A DNA stretch of 42,653 nucleotides, taken from Hyphomicrobium sp. (GTDB taxonomy: Bacteria; Pseudomonadota; Alphaproteobacteria; Rhizobiales; Hyphomicrobiaceae). The position numbers and the translations under genes were made by a program. Below the pieces are notes generated by a model. The model saw only the letters and a program-made list of their open reading frames with translations, did no database searches and was not told the origin of the DNA. The stretch is from the NCBI GenBank assembly GCA_022841965.1, contig JALHQM010000005.1, forward strand, positions 29,184-71,836, in the 5' to 3' direction. Positions 8,497-17,310 of this stretch are shown piece after piece. The first letter of the stretch is position 1. Every line of letters begins with the position of its first letter.

Positions 8497-8844
8497 TGCC
8501 TCACCGTTCTGCGCTGGAGCGGGCGCCTCTGCAAGCGATTATACCGGCCCGCCGACGTCTTGGGCCGTGGTGACTTTGGACAGCAGGGCGGGATCGCTTT
8601 GGGTGTGCGCGTAGCCGCCCCAAGGGCCCCGCGCGCGTAAACCAAGCCGCGTAAGCCGGGGCTTATCTCGGTTGGTATAGGACCCTGATCCGGGGGAGGA
8701 CAACGCCGGTGTTGGTGCAACGTTGACGCGGGGGACGGCCTGCGGCCGATCGCGGGTTGTTTGGACGGTCGTGCGCGGGCATCGTTGCCGCGACACAATC
8801 CTGCGGCACACCGCGCCCACTCAGCCATAGACCTCCCGGGACGC
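8497..8844. other. Intergenic region between ribA and the GH3 gene
   Basis: About 350 bp containing the divergent promoters of ribA and the glycosidase gene. A short inverted repeat TAAGC-CGGG-GCTTA lies at 8652-8665. No riboswitch, tRNA or recognised operator was seen, and frames through this segment look like chance frames in G+C-rich DNA. Confidence 0.4.
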
Positions 8845-11043
8845 ATGCGATTTCTCCTCGTCTTCACCTTGTTGGGACTTTCGCTCGCCCCGGCCGCGGC
8901 CAATCCGGTCCGGCCAGAGACGCTGGGCTCGGCTGCTGCCATCGAGGCGGCTGTTGACCGGCTTCTGGCGCGCATGACGCTGAAAGAGAAGATCGGACAG
9001 TTGCATTTCCCATCGCTGGCCTTTCCGCATGAGCCGCAGATCGAGGCGGTGCGGCGGGGCGAAATCGGGGCGATGCTGAATGTCGTCGATCCCCGCTACA
9101 TCAAAGCGTTTGCGGCTGCGGCGCGCGAGTCGCGGCTCGGCATCCCGATGCTCTATGCGATCGATGCCATCTACGCACTGAAGATCACGTTTCCGCCGCC
9201 GCTCGCGTGGGCGGCGACGTGGCGGCCGGACTTGGCGGAGCTGGCTGCGTATGACGTGGCGCGGGAGGCGCGGGCGTTGGGCGTCAACTGGACATTCGCG
9301 CCAATGGTGGATGTGTCGCGCGATCCAAGATGGGGGCGGGTGATCGAAGGGGCGGGGGAAGATGCTTTTCTCGCTTCCGCGTTTTCGGCGGCGCGGGTGA
9401 AAGGATATCGGCGCGGGGGCTTGGCGACGTCGGTCAAACATTTCGTCGGGTACGGCGCGCCGGAGGGTGGGCGCGACTACACGGGGACAGAAATTTCCAC
9501 GCCGGAATTGCTCGACCGCTATCTGCCGCCGTTCAAGGCGGCGCTGGATGCGGGCAGCGAGACCGTGATGGCCTCGTTCAACACGATCAACGGCGTGCCG
9601 GTGACGATGAACCGGGCGCTGGTGACGGACCTCTTGAAAAAGCGGCTCGGCTTCGATGGGTTTGTGACCAGCGATTTTGTGGCCATCGGGGAACTTGTGG
9701 CCCACGGCGTGGCGCGCGATCTGGAGGAGGCGAGTGTGCTGGCCTTCAAGGCTGGTATCGACTTCGATATGGCGAGCGGTGGGTATGATTTGTATCTGGC
9801 GCGCGCGGTGGCGGACGGGCGGATCAAGGTTGGGGCGATCGACGACGCGGTGCGGCGCGTTTTGCGGGTGAAATACCGGCTCGGGCTATTCGACCAGACG
9901 GAAGCGGACTTCGCGAACTTGCCGCGTCCGGTGGATGACGCGGCTGTGCGCCGGAGCGCGCGCGAGGTGGCGCGGGAAAGCTTCGTGATGTTGAAGAACG
10001 ATAAGGCCGCCCTGCCGTTGACGGCGGCGACGGGCAGAATTGCGCTCATCGGGTCGAGTGCGGACAGTGCGCAGCACGATCATTCGTGGTGGGGACCGTC
10101 CGGGCATCAGAAGCCTGAGACCGAGACATTGCGGGCGGCGTTGGAACACCGCATGCGGCCGGGGCAGACGTTGGAGTATGCGCCCGCATTCGCCGATCCG
10201 TGCGGGCGCGAGTTCAAAGACAAGGACGCGGCGATCGCTGTGGCAAAGCGCGCGGATGTCGTCGTCTATAACGTCATTGAGGATTGCGAGATACAGGGCG
10301 AGGGCGTGTCGCGCACCAAGCTTGGATTGTCCGGCCAGCAGAAGACGATGCTCGACGCGCTCGCTCAGACGGGCAAGCCGATCGTGCTCGTTGTGGAGAC
10401 GGGACGTCCGCTGGTTCTGGCGGAGGCCAGCCAACAGGCCGATGCTATCTTGATTGCGTGGCATCCAGGGACAGAGGGGCGGACGGCGCTGGCCGAGGTG
10501 CTCACTGGAGAGGTGGCGCCATCAGGCAAACTCCCGATGACGTTTCCGCGGGCCGAGGGACAAATTCCGATGTCGTATAATGTTCTGCCGACGGGGCGGC
10601 CGTGGACGGGCAGCCGTTACACGACCGGATACGTCGATGAAAAGCAGACGCCGCTCTATCCGTTTGGGCACGGGCTGACCTACACGACGTTCGCCTATGA
10701 CAAGATCGTGCTGTCGGAGCCGAAGATGCCAGTGAAGGGCACCATCGATGTGGATGTGACGGTGCGCAACACGGGATCGCGGGCGGGAGCCGAGGTGGTG
10801 CAGCTTTATACGCGGCAGTTGGTGGCAAGCCGGTCGCGGCCGGTAAAGGAATTGCGCGCATTTGAGAAAATCACGCTGAAACCCGGCGAAGCGCGCACAG
10901 TGCGCTTTCGTTTGAAGGCGCAGGATCTTGGGTTTCACAACGATGCGGGGCGGTTTCTCGTGGAGGCCGCGCCGTACACGGTGATGGCGGGTGGAAGTTC
11001 CGATACCGCGCTGTTGGCGGATTTTGTCGTCACGCGCGACTAA
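8845..11043 (+). CDS. bglX: Exported glycoside hydrolase family 3 beta-glucosidase (BglX-like)
   Basis: A 732-residue GH3 enzyme. I place the start at the ATG at 8845 because it begins a clean signal peptide (MRFLLVFTLLGLSLAPAAAN); an upstream start would put 28 non-hydrophobic residues before it. The family layout is complete. The (beta/alpha)8 barrel has LTLKEKIGQL-type and NWTFAPMVDVSRDPRWGR motifs and KHFVGYG. The catalytic nucleophile Asp277 lies in GFVTSDFVAIGEL. The alpha/beta sandwich domain and a C-terminal fibronectin III-like domain (about 630-730, VTVRNTGSRAGAEVVQLY) follow. It most resembles periplasmic BglX, which hydrolyses beta-linked glucosides. Its last codons overlap the convergent CoA-binding protein gene by 14 bp. 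Natural substrate unknown; cyclic or linear beta-glucans are possible given the exporter at the window start. Confidence 0.92.
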   Translation: MRFLLVFTLLGLSLAPAAANPVRPETLGSAAAIEAAVDRLLARMTLKEKIGQLHFPSLAFPHEPQIEAVRRGEIGAMLNVVDPRYIKAFAAAARESRLGIPMLYAIDAIYALKITFPPPLAWAATWRPDLAELAAYDVAREARALGVNWTFAPMVDVSRDPRWGRVIEGAGEDAFLASAFSAARVKGYRRGGLATSVKHFVGYGAPEGGRDYTGTEISTPELLDRYLPPFKAALDAGSETVMASFNTINGVPVTMNRALVTDLLKKRLGFDGFVTSDFVAIGELVAHGVARDLEEASVLAFKAGIDFDMASGGYDLYLARAVADGRIKVGAIDDAVRRVLRVKYRLGLFDQTEADFANLPRPVDDAAVRRSAREVARESFVMLKNDKAALPLTAATGRIALIGSSADSAQHDHSWWGPSGHQKPETETLRAALEHRMRPGQTLEYAPAFADPCGREFKDKDAAIAVAKRADVVVYNVIEDCEIQGEGVSRTKLGLSGQQKTMLDALAQTGKPIVLVVETGRPLVLAEASQQADAILIAWHPGTEGRTALAEVLTGEVAPSGKLPMTFPRAEGQIPMSYNVLPTGRPWTGSRYTTGYVDEKQTPLYPFGHGLTYTTFAYDKIVLSEPKMPVKGTIDVDVTVRNTGSRAGAEVVQLYTRQLVASRSRPVKELRAFEKITLKPGEARTVRFRLKAQDLGFHNDAGRFLVEAAPYTVMAGGSSDTALLADFVVTRD

Positions 11044-11473
11044 CGTTCAAGCGGGCGAGTTCGATTTTTGGGCAGCGGTCCATGACGACGGTGAGACCGG
11101 CATCCGTTGCGAGGCGGGCCGCCTCATCGTTGATCACGCCGATTTGCATCCAGACGGCTTTGAGGCCAAGGCGGTCTTTGTTGGCAATTGCGTCTTGAAC
11201 TACGCCGAGCGCTGCATCGGAGGTTCGGAAGATATCGACGATGTCGGCGGGAGCGGGAACATCGGCGAGTGTGGCGTAGACTTTTTGCCCGAGGATCTCT
11301 CCTCCGGCTTGTCCCGGATTGACGGGGACGACCGTGTAACCTTTGGCGATCAGGCGCTCCATGACGCCGTAGACGGGGCGGTCGGGCTTGGGCGACGCGC
11401 CGATGACGGCGAAGACGCGGGCGGATTGGAGAAGGGCTGAAAGGCCGGCATCGCTTGGGTTGGCGAAGGACAT
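11030..11473 (-). CDS. CoA-binding domain protein (YccU-like)
   Basis: A 147-residue protein with a single Rossmann fold of the CoA-binding family, as in E. coli YccU and the N-terminal part of acyl-CoA synthetase alpha subunits. Visible motifs are VFAVIGASPKPDRPVYGVM (nucleotide loop, about residues 18-36), VVPVNPGQ and the terminal VMDRCPKIE. The ATG at 11473 lies one base after the TGA of the crotonase-like gene, so translation is probably coupled; a longer frame would overlap that gene. The 3' end overlaps the convergent GH3 gene. Pairing with a crotonase-fold protein hints at acyl-CoA metabolism, but no reaction is known. Confidence 0.88.
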   Translation of the reverse strand: MSFANPSDAGLSALLQSARVFAVIGASPKPDRPVYGVMERLIAKGYTVVPVNPGQAGGEILGQKVYATLADVPAPADIVDIFRTSDAALGVVQDAIANKDRLGLKAVWMQIGVINDEAARLATDAGLTVVMDRCPKIELARLNVSRA

Positions 11474-11474
11474 C

Positions 11475-12293
11475 TCAGCAGCCTTTCCAGACGGGGGGGC
11501 GCTTTTCCAGGAATGCGCCAATGCCTTCGGCAGCGTCGGCCTTGAGCATATTTTCCACCATCACCTTCGCTGCAAAATCGTACGCGGCTGGAAGCGGCAT
11601 TTCGATCTGATCGTAGAACGCCTTCTTGCCGATGGCGACGACCAGGGGTGATTTCGAGGCGATGGCGCGGGCCATTTCGAGGGCGGCGGCGTAGGCCTCG
11701 CCTTTGGCAACGACGCGATTGATGAGGCCATATTCGGCGGCTTCCACTGCGCCCATCATCTCACCCAGCAGCAGCATTTCCATGGCGCGTTTGCGGGGGA
11801 CGTTGCGGGCGAGCGCGACCATCGGCGTGGAGCAGAAGAGACCGATATTGACGCCCGGCGTGGCGAAGCGGCTGTCGTCCTCGGCGACGGCAAGATCGCA
11901 TGTGGCGACGAGCTGGCACCCGGCGGCGGTGGCGATGCCGTGGACGGCAGAGATCACGGGTTTAGGACAGGCCACAATCGTCTGCATGAGTTCGGCGCAG
12001 CGCGTCATGGTTTCGGTGAAAAAGATGCGGCCGCCGTCGGGATCGTCGCGGTGGGCGGTGAGTTCCTTGAGATCATGGCCGGCGCAGAAGGCCGGCCCTT
12101 CGGCGGCGATCACGATGGCGGCGACGGTGGGATCGCCGCCAAGAGTGGCGAGCCCGCTGTGCAGGGCTGCCATCGTGGCAATGGAGAGTGCATTGCGCTG
12201 TTGTGGCCTGTCGAGAAACAGCACTGCGATGCCGGGCTCCGGCCGCTCACTGCGAACCGGAGGCCGGTCAGAACCTGCGTTGCCGCTCATCAC
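11475..12293 (-). CDS. Enoyl-CoA hydratase/isomerase family protein, ECHDC3-like
   Basis: A 272-residue crotonase-fold protein. Oxyanion-hole segments are present: FCAGHDLKEL (about 69-78) and HGIATAAGCQLVATCDLAVA (about 118-137). However, the two glutamates that carry out hydration in classical crotonase are replaced, Gln127 for the first and Gly147 (TPGVNIG) for the second. The sequence pattern ATAAGCQLVATCD...FATPGVNIGLFCSTP resembles the mitochondrial protein ECHDC3, which shows the same replacements. A standard enoyl-CoA hydratase reaction is therefore unlikely, and the real reaction is unknown. The gene is translationally coupled to the CoA-binding protein gene downstream. Confidence 0.9.
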   Translation of the reverse strand: MMSGNAGSDRPPVRSERPEPGIAVLFLDRPQQRNALSIATMAALHSGLATLGGDPTVAAIVIAAEGPAFCAGHDLKELTAHRDDPDGGRIFFTETMTRCAELMQTIVACPKPVISAVHGIATAAGCQLVATCDLAVAEDDSRFATPGVNIGLFCSTPMVALARNVPRKRAMEMLLLGEMMGAVEAAEYGLINRVVAKGEAYAAALEMARAIASKSPLVVAIGKKAFYDQIEMPLPAAYDFAAKVMVENMLKADAAEGIGAFLEKRPPVWKGC

Positions 12294-12304
12294 TGCTCCC
12301 GGGG

Positions 12305-12928
12305 CTATTTCTGATCGTCCGGCTTAGGCTCGCCGGCTGGCACAGCACTGCCTTCGGGCTGGCTTTCACCAGAGTTGTCGACGGTGAGCTTTTCGAGATC
12401 GGGCTGATGTTTCTTGACCACGTCGATGTTGGACTGGAACTGGAGAGGCTTGGCAGCGGCAATCTCCTGATTGAGGTCTTCGATGACGAGCTTCTTGTCG
12501 TCGTCGGGGATGGAGGCGTCGGCTTTGATGTTTTCCAGCTCGAGCTTCATCTTTTCGACCGGGTCGGTGTAGTCGCCGGTTTTGGGATCGAGACCGTCGA
12601 GGACGATGGAGATGTTGGCGCCAACGATTTCCATGTCGTTGAAGTCTGCGAAGCCGTGCTTTTTGGCGATGGTGTCCAGTTCGCCTTTCAAGGCATCGTC
12701 CGGCTTGTCGCCGCCTTCGAGAAGTTTTGCCGACAGAGGTTGCAGATCCTTCTGAGCGGTGATGAAACCGCCGACCTGTTTGTCCGACAATTCAATCTGC
12801 TTGAGCTCCTCGACCTCTTGGGCGGCGACCTGACCAGACCACAGCGCGGCGGCCGTTACGAGCGCGACTGAAGCGAGAATGGCGAACGCACGGGGCAGGC
12901 AGGCAGACGAGACACGGGTGTCGATCAT
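12305..12928 (-). CDS. Exported helical protein of unknown function
   Basis: A 207-residue protein that I do not recognise with confidence. A signal peptide covers about residues 1-36 (FAILASVALVTAAALWSGQVAAQE). The mature part is rich in Asp, Glu, Lys and Leu and should be mostly alpha-helical. Its first half (LSDKQVGGFITAQKDLQPL through KKHGFADFNDMEIVGANIS) has the rhythm of DUF4168-type helical domains, but this is only a weak resemblance. The C-terminus is a Pro/Asp/Lys-rich disordered tail. The gene lies 11 bp upstream of the crotonase-like gene on the same strand and may share its transcript. Periplasmic location is inferred from the signal peptide. Confidence 0.75.
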   Translation of the reverse strand: MIDTRVSSACLPRAFAILASVALVTAAALWSGQVAAQEVEELKQIELSDKQVGGFITAQKDLQPLSAKLLEGGDKPDDALKGELDTIAKKHGFADFNDMEIVGANISIVLDGLDPKTGDYTDPVEKMKLELENIKADASIPDDDKKLVIEDLNQEIAAAKPLQFQSNIDVVKKHQPDLEKLTVDNSGESQPEGSAVPAGEPKPDDQK

Positions 12929-13290
12929 GGATGGTCTCCGGACGAAGAAGGACGGACGCTTTTTACATCGCGCAGTTGGTCGGTCTGATGACCGAGGACT
13001 AAGACCGTATTAAGGATGTCTCTTGGGTCGCTCAACAAGCAGCGGGAGGCGCTAAAGTTCCATGTGGCGCCGTGACCCTACATGGTAGCATGATACCTTA
13101 TTTCTGGTATAATAATACCAATAACTAAAACATGCCGTTTTGCGGGCGTTTCTGGTGCCTCGTCAGCACATTTTGCGCGCATGACGCTTGACGACTGCGG
13201 CAACCTTGCGTATTCCCGGCGCATTCGGGCAGCACGCCCGCGTGCGCTCGATTGAGCGTTTCCGAACTCTCCAGGCTGGAACCTGACACC
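12929..13290. promoter_or_regulatory. Intergenic region upstream of rplM with an A+T-rich palindromic core
   Basis: About 360 bp between the exported helical protein gene (leftward) and rplM (rightward). A conspicuous A+T-rich core at 13091-13125 holds alternating ATACC and GGTAT blocks: GATACC at 13092-13097, then the palindrome TGGTAT-AATA-ATACCA at 13105-13120. TATAAT at 13108-13113 is a candidate -10 element on the + strand, without a good -35 element at the expected distance. The likely function is the rplM-rpsI promoter. A TTG in frame at 13252 could extend RplM by 13 residues but the family start fits the ATG at 13291. Confidence 0.4.
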
Positions 13291-13752
13291 ATGAAAACCT
13301 ACGTCGCCAAGCCGGGCGAGGTGGAAAAGGGTTGGATTGTGATTGACGCCGACGGTCTCGTCGTCGGCCGTCTCGCCGCCCTCATCGCCACGCGCCTCAA
13401 AGGCAAGCACAAAGCCATCTACACGCCGCACGTCGATTGCGGTGACAATGTCGTCGTCATCAATGCCGAGAAGGTTGTCTTCACCGGCAACAAGACGGTC
13501 GATAAGGTCTACTATCGGCACACCGGGTATGTCGGCGGCATTAAAGAGACGACCCCGAAGCGTCTCCTTGAGGGCAACTTCCCCGAGCGCGTCATTACGA
13601 AGGCTGTCGAGCGCATGTTGAAGCGCGGTCCGCTGCAGCGGCAGCTGATGCGCAACCTGCGCGTTTACAAGGGCGCGGAGCATCCGCACGTGGCCCAGAA
13701 CCCGACCAGCGTCGACATTGCGTCGCTCAACCGTAAAAACTCGAGGGCCTAA
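13291..13752 (+). CDS. rplM: 50S ribosomal protein L13
   Basis: A 153-residue L13, an early-assembly protein of the large ribosomal subunit. Starting at the ATG at 13291 gives the usual alphaproteobacterial N-terminus [11 protein letters not shown]. Family hallmarks are visible: [15 protein letters not shown], the conserved [19 protein letters not shown] segment, [10 protein letters not shown] and the PHVAQNP motif near the C-terminus. It is followed after 5 bp by rpsI, the standard rplM-rpsI operon. Confidence 0.98.
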   Translation: MKTYVAKPGEVEKGWIVIDADGLVVGRLAALIATRLKGKHKAIYTPHVDCGDNVVVINAEKVVFTGNKTVDKVYYRHTGYVGGIKETTPKRLLEGNFPERVITKAVERMLKRGPLQRQLMRNLRVYKGAEHPHVAQNPTSVDIASLNRKNSRA

Positions 13753-13757
13753 GTCAC

Positions 13758-14237
13758 ATGGCAACCGAAGCAAAGACGCTGAGTGATCTTAGCGCCATCA
13801 AGACCGCAGCGCCCGCCGAGGCGCCGGTCTATGTTCAGAAGCTCGACAAGCTTGGCCGCGCCTATGCGACCGGCAAACGTAAGGATGCGGTCGCCCGCGT
13901 CTGGATCAAGCCCGGCAAGGGCGTTATCACGATCAACGAGAAGGACTACACCAAGTACTTCGCGCGCCCCGTTCTGCAGATGCTCCTGAAGCAGCCGCTG
14001 AATGCTGCCAGCCGTCTCACGCAGTATGACATCCGCGTGACGGTCGCCGGTGGCGGTCTCTCCGGCCAGGCCGGCGCGGTCCGTCACGGCATCTCCAAGG
14101 CGCTCACCTATTTCGAGCCGGAGTTGCGCGGCGTGCTGAAAAAGGGCGGCTTCCTCACGCGCGACAGCCGTACTGTCGAGCGTAAGAAGTACGGCCGCAT
14201 GAAGGCTCGCCGCAGCTTCCAGTTCTCGAAGCGCTAA
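13758..14237 (+). CDS. rpsI: 30S ribosomal protein S9
   Basis: A 159-residue S9 with the N-terminal extension (about 30 residues, Ala/Lys-rich) common in Alphaproteobacteria. The core contains [21 protein letters not shown], the [19 protein letters not shown] segment and the basic C-terminal tail [18 protein letters not shown], whose last residues reach the ribosomal P-site tRNA. Second gene of the rplM-rpsI operon; a strong intrinsic terminator follows 26 bp after the stop. Confidence 0.98.
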   Translation: MATEAKTLSDLSAIKTAAPAEAPVYVQKLDKLGRAYATGKRKDAVARVWIKPGKGVITINEKDYTKYFARPVLQMLLKQPLNAASRLTQYDIRVTVAGGGLSGQAGAVRHGISKALTYFEPELRGVLKKGGFLTRDSRTVERKKYGRMKARRSFQFSKR

Positions 14238-14263
14238 GCCGAGCCCTATCGCTTTGTTGCAAG

Positions 14264-14293
14264 CAGCCCGCTCCAACTGGAGCGGGCTGTTTT
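14264..14293 (+). terminator. Rho-independent terminator of rplM-rpsI
   Basis: A perfect 11-bp stem CAGCCCGCTCC / GGAGCGGGCTG (14264-14274 and 14279-14289) with a four-base AACT loop is followed by a T-rich run (TTTTCTTGTTTTT). It lies 26 bp after the rpsI stop codon. Confidence 0.9.
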
Positions 14294-14417
14294 CTTGTTT
14301 TTCCTCAGGCCCTGCTTGCCGGGGAAGGCGCAGGGTGCCACATAGCCCGAGGCATTAGGTTCGCCTATTGCTGCGATGAAATTTTATTATTGCGGCCCGC
14401 CTTTGGAGAGTTGCGAC

Positions 14418-15185
14418 ATGGATCTGCTGGCAGGCGCCGGATCGCTCGTCGATACCGTCATCACCGACATCGGGCTGCTGCTCTCGCCCGCGTGGTGGCA
14501 GACGCATTGGGCGGCGCTGTTCAATGTCTTGCTGATCGATCTCACGCTGGCTGGTGACAACGCCATTGTCGTGGGTATGGCGGCTTCGAAAGTGCATCCG
14601 TCGATGCGCGCTAAGGTGATTTTCTGGGGGATCGCGGGTGCGGTCGTCCTGCGCATTTTGTTTTCGGCCGTGGCGCAGCAGATGCTGCAGATCATCGGTC
14701 TGACGCTGGCGGGCGGGCTGCTGCTGCTGTTCGTGTGCTGGAAGATGTACCAGCAGATCATGGACGGCCATGGTGGGGAGACGATCGAAGAGCTTGAGGC
14801 GAAACTCGCCGACGGCAAAACAACGGGCACGGAAGTGGGTTTTTGGTCGGCGCTTTGGACGATTATCCTGGCCGATCTTTCGATGTCGCTCGACAATGTG
14901 CTGGCGGTGGCCGGTGCGGCCGGTGAGTCAACGCTGGTGCTGGTGATCGGTTTGGCGGTTGCCATCATTCTCATGGCGGTGGCGTCGACCTTCATCGCCA
15001 AGCTGCTGCAAAAGTATCCCTGGATCGCCTGGATCGGTCTCGTCATCATTCTTTACGTGGCGCTGGACATGATCTACCGCGACAGCCACCACATCGCGTG
15101 CGCAGCCTACGGTGTCGGCTGCTCGGAGACGATCTGGCAAGGCTTCCTGCACCGGATCGGCCTTGGCCCAAGTGCGGGCGGCTGA
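14418..15185 (+). CDS. TerC/YjbE-family integral membrane protein
   Basis: A 255-residue polytopic membrane protein of the TerC family. The ATG at 14418 is preceded by GGAGAG 7 bases upstream, better placed than the ATG 42 bp earlier. Two family motifs with membrane-embedded acidic residues are present: DLTLAGDNAIVVG near residue 38 and DLSMSLDNVLAVAG near residue 152, separated by an acidic cytoplasmic loop. About seven membrane helices are visible. Members of this family have been linked to tellurium resistance and, more recently, to manganese efflux or metal delivery at the membrane; the ion here is not known. I looked for a manganese riboswitch (yybP-ykoY) in the 180-bp upstream region and did not see one. 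Confidence 0.92.
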   Translation: MDLLAGAGSLVDTVITDIGLLLSPAWWQTHWAALFNVLLIDLTLAGDNAIVVGMAASKVHPSMRAKVIFWGIAGAVVLRILFSAVAQQMLQIIGLTLAGGLLLLFVCWKMYQQIMDGHGGETIEELEAKLADGKTTGTEVGFWSALWTIILADLSMSLDNVLAVAGAAGESTLVLVIGLAVAIILMAVASTFIAKLLQKYPWIAWIGLVIILYVALDMIYRDSHHIACAAYGVGCSETIWQGFLHRIGLGPSAGG

Positions 15186-15208
15186 AGACATTGGCGAAGG
15201 GCTCGGCC

Positions 15209-16141
15209 ATGGCGGACGTGAAAACAGTATTTATCGACGGGGAAGCGGGAACGACCGGGTTGCAGATCCGCGAACGGTTGGCGGGCGAGACTGCGATCCG
15301 TGTGCTCTCGATTGCGGCGGACAAGCGCAAGGATGCCACTGCGCGCCGGGCCCTGATGGGCGCGGCCGATCTCGTCGTACTCTGCTTGCCGGACGATGCG
15401 GCGAAAGAGGCTGTAGCGCTGGCCGGCGAATTGGGAGCGGACGCGCCTAAGATCGTGGATGCCTCTACCGCGCACCGCGTGGCGCCGGGATGGGTTTACG
15501 GGTTTGCGGAACGCGACGGAGAACAGGCGGACAAAATTCGTTCGGCCAAACGCGTCGCCAATCCTGGGTGCTATCCGACGGGGGCGATCGCGCTTCTCCA
15601 TCCGCTGGTGAAGGCGGGCTTAGTCCCTGCCGACTTTCCGGTGACGGTCAATGCCGTCTCGGGATACTCGGGCGGCGGCAAGGCGATGATCGAGACGTAT
15701 GAGCCGGTGCGGACGGCGCCAAACTTCGAACTCTATGCGTTGAGCCTCGAGCATAAGCATGTACCGGAACTGATGGCCAACACGGGCCTGACGCGGCGGC
15801 CGATTTTCGTGCCGTCGGTCGGCAACTTCCGCCAGGGCATGCTGGTATCGATCCCACTGCATATGGATCTGCTACCGGGCAAGCCTGATGTTGCCAAAAT
15901 CGAGACGGCGCTTCAGCGCCATTACGCGGGGTCGCGAACTGTCCGCGTGATCGAGGGGGCGGCTGCAAGCCTCACGAGACTGGAGCCGGAAGAGCTGAAC
16001 GGCAGCGACGATCTGGAGTTGTTCGTGTTCGGCCGGCCGTCACATCCCCATGCCGTGCTCGTGGCGCGCCTCGACAATCTGGGCAAGGGGGCTGCGGGTG
16101 CGGCGGTCCAGAACATCAAGCTGATGCTTGGCGTGGACTAG
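15209..16141 (+). CDS. argC: N-acetyl-gamma-glutamyl-phosphate reductase
   Basis: A 310-residue ArgC of the shorter type 2 subfamily. It makes N-acetyl-glutamate semialdehyde by NADPH-dependent reduction, the third step of arginine synthesis. The start at 15209 gives the family N-terminus MADVKTVFIDGEAGTTG, the dinucleotide-binding loop. The catalytic cysteine is Cys121 in NPGCYPTG. GYSGGGKAMIETYE and KHVPEL are also typical. The gene follows the TerC gene after 23 bp on the same strand. Its stop codon interlocks with that of the convergent ctaA gene in the sequence CTAG (16138-16141). Confidence 0.95.
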   Translation: MADVKTVFIDGEAGTTGLQIRERLAGETAIRVLSIAADKRKDATARRALMGAADLVVLCLPDDAAKEAVALAGELGADAPKIVDASTAHRVAPGWVYGFAERDGEQADKIRSAKRVANPGCYPTGAIALLHPLVKAGLVPADFPVTVNAVSGYSGGGKAMIETYEPVRTAPNFELYALSLEHKHVPELMANTGLTRRPIFVPSVGNFRQGMLVSIPLHMDLLPGKPDVAKIETALQRHYAGSRTVRVIEGAAASLTRLEPEELNGSDDLELFVFGRPSHPHAVLVARLDNLGKGAAGAAVQNIKLMLGVD

Positions 16142-17193
16142 AGCGTGTGGCGAACGAGCCAGAGGTGGCGGACGGCGATGGCGAGGACGATGGCGGCGAA
16201 CCCCTGGTGCGCGATGCCGAGGCCGATCGGGACGGCATGCAGAAGTGTTATGATCCCGAGCGCCGTCTGCGCCAGAAGGCCCGTGGCGAGCAGCAGGGCC
16301 GACGTGCGTAACTCACCGGATGGGATCGCGCGCAGCAGCGTGGCGCAGTGCCAAAGACCGAGTGCCACAACGATGTAGGCGACGAGGCGGTGATTGAATT
16401 GCACGGTCGTGGCGTTTTCCACGAAGTTGATGAGCCACGGGGACAAGGCAAAGAGATCATCAGGGAAGACCTGACCATTCATGAGCGGCCACGTGTTGTA
16501 GGCAAGGCCCGCCTTCAAACCCGCCACGAATGCGCCGAGCGCGACTTGGGCGAAGACGATAAGCACGATGATCAGGGCGAGGGTTTCAGCGCGTGCGGGC
16601 AAGGACGCGATGCGCAAGGTCGCGGACTTGTCGCGCAAATCCATGGCCAGCCAGACGAGGAGACCGAGAATGAGGAAAGCGACTGAAAGGTGGAGCGCGA
16701 GGCGGTAGTGGCTGACGTCGACGCGGTCGACGAGGCCGGACGAGACCATGTACCAACCGATGGCCCCCTGCACGCCACCCAATGCGAGAACGCCGAGATA
16801 CTTTGGCAGCGCACCGGGACGGAGTAACCCGCGCCAAGCGAAGACTGCGAGCGGGATGGCGAAGGCGAGGCCAATGATGCGGCCGAGGAAGCGGTGGCCC
16901 CACTCCCACCAGTAGATGACCTTGAACTCGTCGAGCGACATGCCCTTATTGACGAGTTGGTATTCCGGGATCTGGCGATATTTCTCAAGAGCTTCGAGCC
17001 AGTGAGCCTCGGTAAGGGGGGGGATGGCGCCGAGGATCGGCTTCCATTCGGTGATCGAGAGGCCGCTGTCGGTGAGGCGCGTTGCTCCGCCGACGATGAT
17101 CATCAACAGAACAAGTGTTGCCACGGCTGCCAGCCACGCTTGGACCATGCGGTCCGCGTCTGTTCGATGCATGATTACGGCGGCGCTCGCCAT
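16138..17193 (-). CDS. ctaA: Heme A synthase (COX15/CtaA)
   Basis: A 351-residue, eight-helix membrane protein that oxidises the C8 methyl of heme O to give heme A for aa3-type cytochrome oxidase. Family motifs are present in both four-helix halves: GGATRLTDSGLSITEWKP near the start, the heme-ligand histidines in WEWGHRFLGR and HLSVAF, and the second set in FNHRLVAY and AHQGFAA. The ATG at 17193 has a GAGGGACAAAGG stretch just upstream and removes a 16-residue non-conserved extension. The presence of the gene implies an aerobic respiratory chain with a heme-A oxidase. It is convergent with argC, sharing a 4-bp overlap. Confidence 0.96.
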   Translation of the reverse strand: MASAAVIMHRTDADRMVQAWLAAVATLVLLMIIVGGATRLTDSGLSITEWKPILGAIPPLTEAHWLEALEKYRQIPEYQLVNKGMSLDEFKVIYWWEWGHRFLGRIIGLAFAIPLAVFAWRGLLRPGALPKYLGVLALGGVQGAIGWYMVSSGLVDRVDVSHYRLALHLSVAFLILGLLVWLAMDLRDKSATLRIASLPARAETLALIIVLIVFAQVALGAFVAGLKAGLAYNTWPLMNGQVFPDDLFALSPWLINFVENATTVQFNHRLVAYIVVALGLWHCATLLRAIPSGELRTSALLLATGLLAQTALGIITLLHAVPIGLGIAHQGFAAIVLAIAVRHLWLVRHTL

Positions 17194-17310
17194 CCTTTGT
17201 CCCTCGCTTGACTCCCGGCCGGCATCTGATAGCCGCTTCAACGGGGTGCAAGCAATGCAATCCAGCGCCCATGGACGAGACGTAATTGCGACATTAAGAC
17301 AGGACCGCGC

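Noticed and set aside
8497..8844. Possible FMN riboswitch near ribA
   Set aside because: No RFN-element core sequence on the ribA-leading strand.
13078..13773. A 231-codon frame antisense to rplM
   Set aside because: rplM is unmistakable on the + strand; the antisense frame is a shadow.
14294..14417. Possible manganese (yybP-ykoY) riboswitch before the TerC-family gene
   Set aside because: Expected because some TerC genes carry it, but the conserved core sequences are not present.
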